Below, piece by piece: positions 1-7,887 of a stretch of 64,000 bases of DNA. Every line of letters begins with the position of its first letter. Within the stretch, counting starts at the first letter, position 1. The position numbers and the translations under genes were made by a program. Under the pieces are notes generated by a model. It was not told the origin of the DNA, did not search any database, and was given only the letters and a program-made list of their open reading frames with translations. Source of the DNA: JBGVSA01 sp041807905 (lineage in GTDB: Bacteria; Pseudomonadota; Gammaproteobacteria; Burkholderiales; Rhodocyclaceae); NCBI RefSeq assembly GCF_041807905.1, contig NZ_JBGVSA010000001.1:258829-322828 (forward strand). The letters are read 5' to 3'.

Positions 1-25
1 GCCGTTTCATTTACAGCGAGGAATC

Positions 26-352
26 ATGAGCGAACATATTCTTCACGTCTCCGACAACAGCTTCGAGAAAGACGTGCTCCAGTCCCAAACCCCCGTCCTC
101 GTCGACTACTGGGCCGAATGGTGCGGTCCGTGCAAGATGATCGCCCCGATCCTGGACGAAGTCGCCAAGGAATACTCGGGCAAGCTGACCGTTGCCAAGC
201 TGAACATCGACGAAAACCAGGAAACCCCGGCCAAGTTCGGTATCCGCGGCATTCCCACGCTGATGCTGTTCAAGGGCGGCAATATCGAGGCCACCAAGGT
301 CGGCGCGCTGTCCAAGTCGCAACTGACCGCGTTCCTCGACAACAATCTTTGA
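26..352 (+). CDS. trxA: Thioredoxin 1
   Basis: Cytoplasmic dithiol-disulfide oxidoreductase of 108 aa, the usual length for bacterial Trx1. The active site WCGPCK is visible with the redox cysteines at residues 33 and 36. The buried Asp27 and the cis-proline loop (RGIPTL, about residue 76) that complete the thioredoxin fold are also present. It donates electrons to ribonucleotide reductase, methionine sulfoxide reductases and similar enzymes. It lies directly upstream of rho in the same orientation, an arrangement common in proteobacteria. A 295-bp gap containing a candidate promoter separates them, so rho can also be transcribed independently. The ATG follows GAGGAATC, a usable ribosome binding site. 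Confidence 0.97.
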   Translation: MSEHILHVSDNSFEKDVLQSQTPVLVDYWAEWCGPCKMIAPILDEVAKEYSGKLTVAKLNIDENQETPAKFGIRGIPTLMLFKGGNIEATKVGALSKSQLTAFLDNNL

Positions 353-382
353 AAAAAACGCCACCCCCGAGGTGAATAGCGT

Positions 383-410
383 TTGACAGGCCAGGACTAA
401 AGCGGATAAA
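383..410 (+). promoter_or_regulatory. Candidate sigma70 promoter for rho
   Basis: A perfect -35 hexamer TTGACA (383-388) lies 16 bp from GATAAA (405-410; four of six -10 positions match). It would start transcription around 417 and leave a leader of about 230 nt before rho. Prediction from sequence only. Confidence 0.45.
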
Positions 411-463
411 GTTCTGGCCAGTTTTGCTGTGGCGCCATCCGCACGACATACGCGCCGCAGTTT

Positions 464-500
464 CAGGATGGTTGTTAGACAAGCACAACTCCCCATCCTG
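464..500 (+). promoter_or_regulatory. Long hairpin in the rho leader
   Basis: CAGGATGGTTGT (464-475) pairs with ACAAC (485-489) and CATCCTG (494-500) around a 9-nt loop, with a 4-nt bulge. This makes a 12-bp stem in the untranslated leader of rho. Downstream, about 570-640 is pyrimidine-rich and poorly structured, as expected of a Rho-loading region. Rho autoregulation by termination in its own leader is established in E. coli; its operation here is inferred. Confidence 0.4.
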
Positions 501-647
501 GTGTTGCAGGTACGCCTTATCAGTGCGTAACGCGCGACACGACAAAGGGCCTGAATACGGTCCGGTAATTTCCAAAAATCCCCGACTCCTTCCTGACATT
601 CTCAGCACCCGCTGGGCTTTTCCTGTTTCCTCCATCCAAGGTTTGCC

Positions 648-1910
648 ATGCATCTATCAGAGCTTAAAGCTCTTCACGTCAGCCAACTCCTCGAAATGGC
701 CAATGCCAACGAAATCGAGGGCGCCAACCGCTTGCGCAAGCAGGAACTGGTATTCGCGCTGCTGAAGAACCGCGCGAAGAAAGGTGAGCCGATTTATGGC
801 GACGGGGCGCTGGAAGTGCTGCCGGACGGATTTGGTTTCCTGCGCTCGCCGGATACCTCGTACCTCGCGGGCACTGACGACATCTATGTGTCGCCGTCGC
901 AGATCCGTCGCTTCAACCTGCACACGGGCGATACCATCGAAGGCGAAATCCGCACGCCCAAGGACGGCGAGCGTTATTTCGCACTGGTGAAGGTCGACAA
1001 GATCAACGGCGAACCGCCCGAGAATTCGAAGCACAAGATCCTCTTCGAAAACCTCACCCCCCTGCACCCGGATGAATGCCTGCGCCTGGAGCGCGACATC
1101 CGTGGCGAAGAAAACACCACCTCCCGCATCATCGATATCGTCTCGCCGATCGGCAAGGGCCAGCGCGGTCTGCTGGTAGCGCCGCCCAAGTCCGGCAAGA
1201 CGGTGATGCTGCAACACATCGCTCACGCCATCACGGCCAACCACCCCGACGTGGTGTTGATCGTGCTGCTGATCGACGAACGCCCGGAAGAAGTGACCGA
1301 AATGCAGCGCTCGGTGAAGGGTGAAGTCGTCGCCTCGACCTTCGACGAGCCGGCCACGCGCCACGTCCAGGTCGCCGAAATGGTCATCGAAAAAGCCAAG
1401 CGCCTGGTCGAACACAAGAAGGACGTGGTCATCCTGCTCGATTCGCTGACCCGCCTGGCACGCGCCTACAACACCGTGGTGCCGGCATCCGGCAAGGTGC
1501 TCACCGGCGGTGTCGACGCCAACGCGCTGCAAAAGCCCAAACGCTTCTTCGGCGCCGCCCGCAATGTGGAAGAAGGCGGCTCTCTGACCATCATCGCCAC
1601 CGCGCTGATCGATACCGGCAGCCGCATGGACGACGTGATCTACGAAGAATTCAAGGGCACGGGCAATATGGAAATCCATCTTGACCGTCGCATGGCCGAA
1701 AAGCGCGTCTACCCCGCGATCAACGTCAATCGTTCGGGCACCCGCCGCGAAGAGCTGCTGCTCGAGCCCTCCGTGCTGCAAAAGGTATGGATCCTGCGCA
1801 AACTGCTCTACAACATGGATGAACTCGAGGCGATGGAATTCCTGCTCGACAAGATCAAGCAGACCAAAACCAACTCCGAATTCTTCGACGCGATGCGTGG
1901 CGGCCGCTGA
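648..1910 (+). CDS. rho: Transcription termination factor Rho
   Basis: Hexameric RNA-dependent ATPase that ends transcription at unstructured C-rich sites. At 420 aa it matches the standard 419-420 aa Rho without the extra insertions of actinobacterial forms. In order it has an N-terminal helical Rho_N domain (1-45), a cold-shock-like primary RNA-binding domain (about 50-125, with YGDGALEVLPDGFGFLRS), Walker A APPKSGKT (about 178-185), Walker B VVILLDSLTR (about 259-268) and the R-loop region EFKGTGNMEIHLDRR near the C-terminus. ATG 648 begins the expected MHLSELKAL N-terminus. The long structured leader upstream suggests autoregulation. Confidence 0.98.
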   Translation: MHLSELKALHVSQLLEMANANEIEGANRLRKQELVFALLKNRAKKGEPIYGDGALEVLPDGFGFLRSPDTSYLAGTDDIYVSPSQIRRFNLHTGDTIEGEIRTPKDGERYFALVKVDKINGEPPENSKHKILFENLTPLHPDECLRLERDIRGEENTTSRIIDIVSPIGKGQRGLLVAPPKSGKTVMLQHIAHAITANHPDVVLIVLLIDERPEEVTEMQRSVKGEVVASTFDEPATRHVQVAEMVIEKAKRLVEHKKDVVILLDSLTRLARAYNTVVPASGKVLTGGVDANALQKPKRFFGAARNVEEGGSLTIIATALIDTGSRMDDVIYEEFKGTGNMEIHLDRRMAEKRVYPAINVNRSGTRREELLLEPSVLQKVWILRKLLYNMDELEAMEFLLDKIKQTKTNSEFFDAMRGGR

Positions 1911-1912
1911 AC

Positions 1913-1941
1913 TTGTAGCAGGGCCCGATAGGTGCCATAAT
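1913..1941 (+). promoter_or_regulatory. Candidate promoter for rpmE
   Basis: TTGTAG (1913-1918), a 17-bp spacer and CATAAT (1936-1941; five of six -10 matches) lie in the rho-rpmE gap. They would allow L31 to be made independently of rho. The -35 is weak (three of six). Confidence 0.35.
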
Positions 1942-1988
1942 CATAGGCTTGGCGGCCACATTCACCGCCCGTTGAAAGGACAGATACC

Positions 1989-2201
1989 ATGAAAAACGAA
2001 ATTCATCCGCAGTACGAAGAAGTGCAAGTGAGCTGCAGTTGCGGCAACACCTTCACGACCCGCTCCACGGTCGGCAAGCCCATTCACGTTGAAGTGTGCT
2101 CGTCCTGCCACCCGTTCTACACGGGCAAGCAGAAGATCGTCGACACCGCTGGTCGCGTCGAACGCTTCCGCCAGAAGTACGGCACCAAGAAGGCTGCGTA
2201 A
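1989..2201 (+). CDS. rpmE: 50S ribosomal protein L31 (zinc-binding type)
   Basis: Small protein of the large ribosomal subunit, 70 aa, the normal length. It keeps the cysteine pairs of the zinc-ribbon form: CSC near residue 16 and CSSC (CSSCHPF) near residue 37. That makes it the C+ paralogue rather than the zinc-free RpmE2. The typical HPFYTGKQKIVDTAGRVERF block is intact. ATG 1989 follows GAAAGGACAG, a good ribosome binding site. The gene has a candidate promoter in front and a clean intrinsic terminator 20 bp after its stop. Confidence 0.97.
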   Translation: MKNEIHPQYEEVQVSCSCGNTFTTRSTVGKPIHVEVCSSCHPFYTGKQKIVDTAGRVERFRQKYGTKKAA

Positions 2202-2221
2202 TTCCGCAGCACTCGGCGAAA

Positions 2222-2245
2222 AAGGCAGCTTCGGCTGCCTTTTTT
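2222..2245 (+). terminator. Intrinsic terminator after rpmE
   Basis: AAGGCAGC, a TTCG tetraloop and GCTGCCTT form an 8-bp stem followed by a run of T (2240-2245). It closes the rho-rpmE transcription unit. Confidence 0.9.
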
Positions 2246-2344
2246 GTTAGGCGACGGGCCGCCATGGCGCGCTGCGACAGCCCTCTTTCCGTACAAAGCT
2301 CCTACAATTCCGTCCGCCCCATTTCAATTCATCCAGACTACGGC

Positions 2345-3970
2345 ATGCGATTCATCGACGCGCCAACCACTCGCAACATCACGATTCCCGTCTGGGCTCT
2401 CATTGTTCTTTTCGTCGCATATGCGCTGCCGGGCAATATCGGACACGTCCCCTGGCGCGGCGACGACCTGCTGCATATCAGCATCGCTGCCGAAATGCTG
2501 CGTGACGGCGACTGGCTCGTACCGCGGGTCGCAGGACGGGCCTTCCTCGAATGGCCACCACTCGGGCACTGGCTGGGCGCGATCACCGGCGCGCTCCTGG
2601 GCTGGTTGATTCCGCTGCATGACGCCATCCGCCTGGCTACCGTCCTGGCGCTGACGCTCACCATCTGGTCGCTGCGCGCCACGGCTCATCGCCTGTTCGG
2701 CGAGGACGCCGCCAATGCGGCCCTGCTGCTTTCCGTCGGCTCACTGGGCCTGCTCATTCACGCACACGAAGCACAACCGCAGATGTTCGTACTGGCGGCG
2801 TTGGCCTGCACGCTGTATGGCCTCTCGGTCATGCCCGAGTCGCCGCGTCGCGGCAGCCTGATTGCCGGCATCTCGCTCGCGTCGGCGTTCCTGAGCGGAG
2901 GCCTGGCGGGTGCAGCCCTGACACTGCCGCTCTGGCTGGTGTTGCCGCTCGGTTGTCGCCAATGCCGCGAGGGCTTTCTGCCCTCGGCCTACATTGGCGC
3001 CTTGGTCATCGCCATTGCATTGGCAGCCATCTGGCCGGCGCTGCTGGCCTGGCACCACCCGGTCGAATTCGCCGCCTGGTGGCAGGACGAATGGAACGAT
3101 CTGCTGCCCGGTGCGGAGAACTTCGAACGCATCAAAGACCAGCTTGAACTGCTGACATGGTTCGCCTGGCCGCTCTGGCCCGTTGCGCTGTGGGCCCTGT
3201 GGCGCCGCCGTGCGCAACTGGGCGAATATCACTACCTGATGCTGCTGGTGTCGCTGATCGTTGCCCTCTGGATCGTCATCACCACCGGCCCGCTCCGCCC
3301 GGCGAACGCACTGCCTCTGCTGGCGCCGCTCATTTTGCTGTCGGCTTCAGAACTGGCGCGGCTGCGCCGTGGCGCCGCCAATGCATTCGACTGGTTCGGC
3401 GTCATGACCTTCTCGGCCGTCGGCCTGTTCCTGTGGGTGGCGTGGTGCGCGCTGCACCTGGGCTGGCCCGCGCCGCTGGCACGCAACGTCATCCGTCTCG
3501 CACCGGGCTTTGTACCTCACTGGAATTGGGGGTTGTTGCTGATTGCCGCCCTGTTGTCGGCCGGCTGGATCGTGGCGTTGGTGCGCATGCCGTTCTTTCC
3601 ACTGCGAGGGGCAGTGCATTGGGCACTGGGCATCACGTTGCTGTGGGGCCTGACGGGCTCGCTGTGGTTCGACTGGTTCGACTACGACAAGAACTATCAA
3701 CCCATCGTCCGCGAGATCGCTCAACGCAGCAAGGGCGCCACCTGCCTCGCCGCACAGGACCTCGGCGACGGCCAGCGTGCCGCGTTCTACTACTTTGCGG
3801 ACATTCGCGTGCGCGAAGGAGCCGACGCGCGCCATTGCGACATGCTGGTGAGCTACGCGGGCGGGCGCAATGAGCTACGCGATCCGGGCGCTGAGTGGAA
3901 GCGGGTTTGGCTCAAGGAAAAAGGTCGCGGCCGGCAGGCCGAGCGGTTCGCGCTGTACGAACGCAGGTAA
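2345..3970 (+). CDS. ArnT-like membrane glycosyltransferase (GT83/GT39 type)
   Basis: Polytopic inner-membrane protein of 541 aa with roughly ten hydrophobic segments and a soluble C-terminal tail. The first periplasmic loop contains WRGDDLLHISIAAEMLRDGD followed by WLVPRVAGRAFLEWPPLGHW. This corresponds to the acidic pair and E-M-L-x-x-G-D-W-x-x-P block of the ArnT/PMT superfamily, which transfers sugars from polyprenyl-phosphate donors to lipid A, other lipids or protein. The acceptor cannot be read. The open frame extends back to 2096 inside rpmE, but ATG 2345 is the sensible start because it precedes the first membrane helix. The gene converges on the exonuclease-like gene downstream, with a GGGGACGCC/GGCGCCCC hairpin near 3996-4014 between them. 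Confidence 0.8.
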   Translation: MRFIDAPTTRNITIPVWALIVLFVAYALPGNIGHVPWRGDDLLHISIAAEMLRDGDWLVPRVAGRAFLEWPPLGHWLGAITGALLGWLIPLHDAIRLATVLALTLTIWSLRATAHRLFGEDAANAALLLSVGSLGLLIHAHEAQPQMFVLAALACTLYGLSVMPESPRRGSLIAGISLASAFLSGGLAGAALTLPLWLVLPLGCRQCREGFLPSAYIGALVIAIALAAIWPALLAWHHPVEFAAWWQDEWNDLLPGAENFERIKDQLELLTWFAWPLWPVALWALWRRRAQLGEYHYLMLLVSLIVALWIVITTGPLRPANALPLLAPLILLSASELARLRRGAANAFDWFGVMTFSAVGLFLWVAWCALHLGWPAPLARNVIRLAPGFVPHWNWGLLLIAALLSAGWIVALVRMPFFPLRGAVHWALGITLLWGLTGSLWFDWFDYDKNYQPIVREIAQRSKGATCLAAQDLGDGQRAAFYYFADIRVREGADARHCDMLVSYAGGRNELRDPGAEWKRVWLKEKGRGRQAERFALYERR

Positions 3971-4020
3971 GCAATCGCCGCTCACTGACAGAACGGGGAC
4001 GCCAAGGCGCCCCTGCTCTC

Positions 4021-4617
4021 TCAAAGATTGGACAGGGCAACTTCTCCGCACATCACCCGCAGCCGTTCGTGCAGGAAATACGTCTGTACGGCTTCGACCG
4101 CGCACGGGTCTTCGGACGTGTGCGCAGGCGGCCCAGCCAGGGCGGCCATTTCACTCAGCGGCAGGTCTTCTGGCGACAGCTCGGCTGCGAGGTCAACATG
4201 TGCGCCATTCTCACGAAGTCCGAGTACAGGCGCGGACAATCCATGAATCACCGCCCGGCATCGCAGTACGGGTAGTCCAAAACGGCTCCCCTGCCACGAT
4301 ACCAGACTGTCATTGGCGTCGAGCGCGTCGAAAAACTCGCGCAGCAAAGCGGCTTCGTCGATTCCGTCGCCCGCCCTCTGCGCGACGACGTGCAGCCCGC
4401 TGTCGTCTCGCCACACGCGCGCAATCGCCGTCACAAGGTGCAGATGATGCGGGAGCGTATCCGATCCGCCGGTGAAGGCTCGCTGCTTTTGCCACGCATA
4501 TTCAGCGACGTCGTCGTCGCTCATGCGCGCCGGCACGGCATAGAGGCGGCGCAGCCCGGCAATGTCGGGCATCGTCCGTAGTGCGAAGGCGACGAAGGAA
4601 CTCGGCCGAGAACTCAA
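4021..4617 (-). CDS. PolB-type 3'-5' exonuclease-like protein, catalytic acids lost
   Basis: About 198 aa if it starts at TTG 4617, ten bases after the cysM stop; ATG 4572 would give 183 aa but cut the first conserved strand. It resembles the predicted DnaQ-like exonucleases related to the PolB proofreading domain (MPDIAGLRRLYAVPA, LVSWQGSRF, VEAVQTYFLHERLR). From memory of the family, motif I should read F-D-x-E-T-x-P-D, but here it reads FALRTMPD. Motif II GFDLPVL reads RFGLPVL. The motif III aspartate is replaced in CAVEAVQTY. All three acidic positions are therefore altered and the middle of the domain is short. It is last in the DUF3135-cysM operon. It is probably a pseudoenzyme, though a decaying gene is possible. 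Confidence 0.65.
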   Translation of the reverse strand: MSSRPSSFVAFALRTMPDIAGLRRLYAVPARMSDDDVAEYAWQKQRAFTGGSDTLPHHLHLVTAIARVWRDDSGLHVVAQRAGDGIDEAALLREFFDALDANDSLVSWQGSRFGLPVLRCRAVIHGLSAPVLGLRENGAHVDLAAELSPEDLPLSEMAALAGPPAHTSEDPCAVEAVQTYFLHERLRVMCGEVALSNL

Positions 4618-4627
4618 ATCACGCGCC

Positions 4628-5530
4628 TCAGGCCGGGAAGACGCCGGTCGACAGATAACGGTCCCCACGGTCGCAGACCACCGAGACAATCACTGCGTTC
4701 TCCAGCTCGGCAGCCAGGCGCAGCGCCACACACATCGCGCCACCGGACGAAATGCCGGCAAAGATGCCCTCCTCGCGCGCCAGCCGACGGGTCATCTCTT
4801 CGGCGTCAGCCTGCGAGACGGACTCTTCTCGATCCACACGGCGCGCATCGAAGATCTTCGGCAGATATTCCGTTGGCCATTTGCGGATGCCGGGAATCTG
4901 CGAACCTTCGGCCGGCTGGCAACCGATGATCTGGATCGCCGGGTTCTTTTCTTTCAGGAAACGCGACACACCCATGATGGTCCCGGTCGTGCCCATGCTG
5001 CTGACGAAATGCGTGATGGTTCCGGCAGTCTGCTCCCAGATCTCCGGCCCGGTGCCTTCGTAGTGAGCGAGCGGATTATCGGGATTGGCGAACTGGTCGA
5101 GGATGATGCCTTTGCCATCATCGCGCATGGCTTCGGCAACATCGCGCGCCATTTCCATGCCTCCCTGGCGCGGCGTGAGCACAAGCTCCGCGCCAAAAGC
5201 GCGCATTGTCTGGCGGCGTTCGACGCTCTGGTTCTCGGGCATCACAAGGATCATGCGATAGCCGCGCATGGCTGCTGCCATGGCGAGCGCAATGCCGGTA
5301 TTGCCGCTGGTGGCCTCGATCAATGTGTCGCCGGGCTTGATGTCGCCGCGCGCTTCGGCGCGCACGATCATCGAAAGCGCGGGACGATCCTTGACCGAGC
5401 CGGCGGGATTGTTGCCTTCGAGCTTGGCCAGGATGACGTTGTTGCGCGCATCGACGGCCGCGCCCTGCAGGCGCTTGAGCCGCACCAGGGGCGTGCGGCC
5501 GACGTAGTCTTCAAGGGTGGGGAATTCCAT
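4628..5530 (-). CDS. cysM: Cysteine synthase B (O-acetylserine/thiosulfate sulfhydrylase)
   Basis: PLP enzyme that makes cysteine or S-sulfocysteine from O-acetylserine with sulfide or thiosulfate in the cytoplasm. The 300-aa length fits CysM (about 300) better than CysK (about 320). The PLP-binding lysine sits in NNPAGSVKDRPAL, the substrate loop is TSGNTGIALAMA, and the phosphate/Gly loop SSMGTTGTIMGV follows. ATG 5530 starts the characteristic MEFPTLEDYVGRTPLVRL; the upstream ATG at 5569 would add 13 atypical residues. It is transcribed after the DUF3135 gene and before the exonuclease-like gene, probably as one unit. Confidence 0.95.
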   Translation of the reverse strand: MEFPTLEDYVGRTPLVRLKRLQGAAVDARNNVILAKLEGNNPAGSVKDRPALSMIVRAEARGDIKPGDTLIEATSGNTGIALAMAAAMRGYRMILVMPENQSVERRQTMRAFGAELVLTPRQGGMEMARDVAEAMRDDGKGIILDQFANPDNPLAHYEGTGPEIWEQTAGTITHFVSSMGTTGTIMGVSRFLKEKNPAIQIIGCQPAEGSQIPGIRKWPTEYLPKIFDARRVDREESVSQADAEEMTRRLAREEGIFAGISSGGAMCVALRLAAELENAVIVSVVCDRGDRYLSTGVFPA

Positions 5531-5597
5531 ATCGGTCTTATTTGACGCTGGCGATAGCTGCTGCCGCAAACCGACAATGATACTCCCGCTATTCTGA

Positions 5598-5915
5598 CTA
5601 GTCGCGGCCTTCCCAGCGTTCAGCCATCTCCAGCGACTCCTGCCGCAGGCGGATGAGATTCAGGCGCATGATTTCGAGTTGATCGCTGAGCATGTCCATC
5701 AATTGCGACACCGCCCGCGCGGGTGTGCCGGCCTCGAGCCGAGTCTGATCGATGATGGCTTGCAGATCGCGCAAGGCGGCAGCCTGTTGCGGCGGTGCGG
5801 AGGCAATGAACGCTTCGATGGCGCGGCGACGTTCGGCGAAAAAGCCTGGCGGATCACTGGCAGCCAGATCGGCCCAATGATCAAAGTCGAATTCTGCTGC
5901 GGAGTCTCGTTTCAC
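5598..5915 (-). CDS. DUF3135 family protein
   Basis: Small soluble protein of 105 aa, mostly helical. Its opening FDFDHWADLAASDPPGFFAERR is followed by an Ala/Gln-rich helix and a C-terminal heptad-like helix (DQLEIMRLNLIRLRQE). This is the layout of DUF3135, a proteobacterial family without known function. The start is set by a perfect AGGAGG (5921-5926 on this strand) five bases before GTG 5915; an in-frame ATG at 5945 lacks such a site. It heads the likely DUF3135-cysM-exonuclease-like operon, with a 67-bp gap to cysM. Confidence 0.75.
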   Translation of the reverse strand: MKRDSAAEFDFDHWADLAASDPPGFFAERRRAIEAFIASAPPQQAAALRDLQAIIDQTRLEAGTPARAVSQLMDMLSDQLEIMRLNLIRLRQESLEMAERWEGRD

Positions 5916-6005
5916 GATTGCCTCCTGCATGGGGATGGGGTGCAAAGCATGCTACTCGCGTGAATTGCACCGCACAACGCACCGCCTGGGCAGGTGCCTG
6001 CCAGA

Positions 6006-6392
6006 TCAGTCCGGCAGCGGAATGTAGGCTCTCGGACGAAAACGCGGCGTACATAGCGCGAGGAATATCAGCTCGTCGGTACCCACGTTGTGAATTCTCT
6101 GGCGCTCGCCCGCCGGAATGACAACCACATCGCCGCGGCTCACAAGCGTCGCTGGTTCGGCGCCGACTTCTACGCGCCCTTCGCCGCTCAGGATCACGTA
6201 GCGTTCGATGATTCCGTCAAGCCGGTGCCATTGCGTTGTCGTGCCCGCCGGCACGCGGATATGTGCGACAGAGAGTGACTCATCCACAGACGAGTTCGAC
6301 CACTCGGCGACATAGCAACCTTCTTCGAAGAAATACGACTGTGCGGCCAGCCCGCGCAGGACGGCGGGCTTGGGTGGTCCATCGGTGCTCAC
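6006..6392 (-). CDS. Single-domain cupin protein
   Basis: A 128-aa cupin. Motif 1 is PAGTTTQWHRLDGIIERYVILSG, in which the usual H-x-H is reduced to a single His (WHRLDGIIER). Motif 2 is SRGDVVVIPAGERQRIHNVG with its His. One or two metal ligands therefore differ from the archetype. GTG 6392 overlaps the stop of the upstream methyltransferase gene (GTGA), so the two are translationally coupled and probably share a pathway. Substrate unknown. The longer in-frame start at 6461 lies deep inside the methyltransferase gene and is unlikely. Confidence 0.75.
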   Translation of the reverse strand: MSTDGPPKPAVLRGLAAQSYFFEEGCYVAEWSNSSVDESLSVAHIRVPAGTTTQWHRLDGIIERYVILSGEGRVEVGAEPATLVSRGDVVVIPAGERQRIHNVGTDELIFLALCTPRFRPRAYIPLPD

Positions 6393-7171
6393 GCCGGCAC
6401 GCGACCGATGCGCAAGGTCAGCGGCCAGCGCACCGTGCGGCGAGTGGAGGGCTCGCCCCACAGCGCCAGCAACTCATCGGCGAGCGGCGACACCGGGTCG
6501 GCACCATGCCGGGCGATGTAGCGCCCCACCGACGACCAACTGCGAACGTAACCGAGCAACTGGGGCAGATCCCATTCGGCCTCCATTGCAAAAGCGGGCG
6601 CATCCATTTCTTCGAACGGGAATGGCAGATCGCGGTAACCGTTTTCGACATGGCGGCGCTCGGCGGGCCAGAACGGCCCGACCGTAACGGTCCGGAAATG
6701 CTGTACCGGCGCGTCGATCACCTCGTCGGCAACCTGCACGATGCCGTAGCTCCAGGCGGCAAGAATGCCGCCTGGCACCAATACGCGGCGCACCTCGGCA
6801 TAGAAGGCATCGAGATTGAACCAATGCAGCGCCTGCGCCGCGGTGATGAGATCGACGCTGGCATCCGGCAGGCCGCTATCGGGCGCATCAGCCACCCGCC
6901 ACTCGATGTTGGCGGCTCTCGGCGCCGCTTCGATCTGGGCTGCCGCCAGGTCACTGCCCAGTACGCGATCGAAGCGCGCAGCCAGATCGGTCGTCGCCTG
7001 TCCGCTGCCGCAACCGCAATCCCAGGCAAAAGAACGGCCAGGCGCCGTCCGCGCGAGAAAATCGAACATCTGCGCCGGATAGCGCGGACGGAAAGCGAAA
7101 TAGCCCTTGGCAACCGCCGAAAAATGGTCCCGTGGCTTGTCTTCGCCCTTCGTCCCTGCGTCGTTGTGCAT
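6389..7171 (-). CDS. Class I SAM-dependent methyltransferase
   Basis: A 260-aa cytosolic methyltransferase of the Methyltransf_11 type. Motif I is WDCGCGSGQATTDLA (about residues 50-64), the acidic residue after beta-2 is in GSDLAAAQIEAA, and motif II/III is VADAPDSGLPDASVDLITAAQALHWF, with VLVPGGILAAWSY after it. The N-terminus HFSAVAKGYFAFRPRYPAQMFDFL matches many trans-aconitate or UbiE-like relatives, but the substrate cannot be fixed. ATG 7171 is preferred over the upstream 7291, which precedes a poorly conserved stretch. It is coupled to the downstream cupin gene and divergent from the VOC gene. Confidence 0.85.
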   Translation of the reverse strand: MHNDAGTKGEDKPRDHFSAVAKGYFAFRPRYPAQMFDFLARTAPGRSFAWDCGCGSGQATTDLAARFDRVLGSDLAAAQIEAAPRAANIEWRVADAPDSGLPDASVDLITAAQALHWFNLDAFYAEVRRVLVPGGILAAWSYGIVQVADEVIDAPVQHFRTVTVGPFWPAERRHVENGYRDLPFPFEEMDAPAFAMEAEWDLPQLLGYVRSWSSVGRYIARHGADPVSPLADELLALWGEPSTRRTVRWPLTLRIGRVPA

Positions 7172-7277
7172 CGCTGCGCCTCCATGGATGGAGCGCCAGT
7201 AAACATCGCAAACGCCATTCCTGCAAGCTTTGCGGGAGCTGCCATGATAAAGACTCAACCCCTTCGAGGAGCCTGTC

Positions 7278-7754
7278 ATGGCTGACAGCAAGATCGCACC
7301 GATCCCCGATGGCTACCCCGCCGTCACGCCTTATCTGTGCTGCAAGAATGGCGCCGCGGCGCTCGATTTCTATAAGCGCGCCTTTGGGGCAGTCGAAACA
7401 ATGTGCATGAAAGGGCCGGACGGCAAGATCGGACACGCCGAATTCCGTGTCGGCAATTCGCCCGTGATGATGGCCGACGAGTGCCCGGACATGGGCTTTC
7501 TCAGCCCTGCCACCATTGGCGGCGCGGGCGTGAACATCATGATGTACGTCGACGACGTCGACACGGTGTTCAAGCGGGCGCTGGGTGCCGGCGCCGAAGA
7601 GCTTCGTCCGGTGCGCAACGAGTTCTACGGAGACAGAACGGGCACGCTGCGCGACCCGTTCGGCCACGTCTGGCATGTCGCCACGCATGTCGAGGACGTG
7701 GCGCCGGACGAACTGGAGCGACGCGCCAGGGAGGCCATGTCCAAAAAGCCCTAA
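7278..7754 (+). CDS. VOC superfamily protein (PhnB/YdcE-like glyoxalase fold)
   Basis: A 158-aa protein with paired beta-alpha-beta-beta-beta modules of the vicinal-oxygen-chelate fold. The opening TPYLCCKNGAAALDFYKRAFGA, then GHAEFRVGNSPVMMADE, then YVDDVDTVFKRALGAGAEELRP and RTGTLRDPFGHVWHVATH, is the pattern of the PhnB-like COG2764 group. These are usually annotated as glyoxalase/bleomycin-resistance relatives without a proven reaction. ATG 7278 follows GAGGAGCC. It is separated from the divergently transcribed methyltransferase by 106 bp, so the two may share a control region. Confidence 0.85.
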   Translation: MADSKIAPIPDGYPAVTPYLCCKNGAAALDFYKRAFGAVETMCMKGPDGKIGHAEFRVGNSPVMMADECPDMGFLSPATIGGAGVNIMMYVDDVDTVFKRALGAGAEELRPVRNEFYGDRTGTLRDPFGHVWHVATHVEDVAPDELERRAREAMSKKP

Positions 7755-7887
7755 GCCATCCGGCCTCCGACGGCCCGCCTTCCGCGCGCCGTCGGCACCT
7801 GAGGCAAACCCGCACCGGCCGGCTTTGGCTAGAATGCTGCTTTTCGCGCCCGGCAACGGGCGACGCCCATCGCAGCAGGACAAGCCA

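Noticed and set aside
657..1781. Long open frame antisense to rho (374 codons)
   Set aside because: Shadow of the high-G+C codon bias; the plus strand encodes an intact canonical Rho.
3870..4475. 201-codon plus-strand open frame across the end of the glycosyltransferase gene and the exonuclease-like gene
   Set aside because: Compositional shadow without domain features; it overlaps two better-supported genes.
4562..5545. 327-codon open frame antisense to cysM
   Set aside because: cysM on the other strand has all family motifs.
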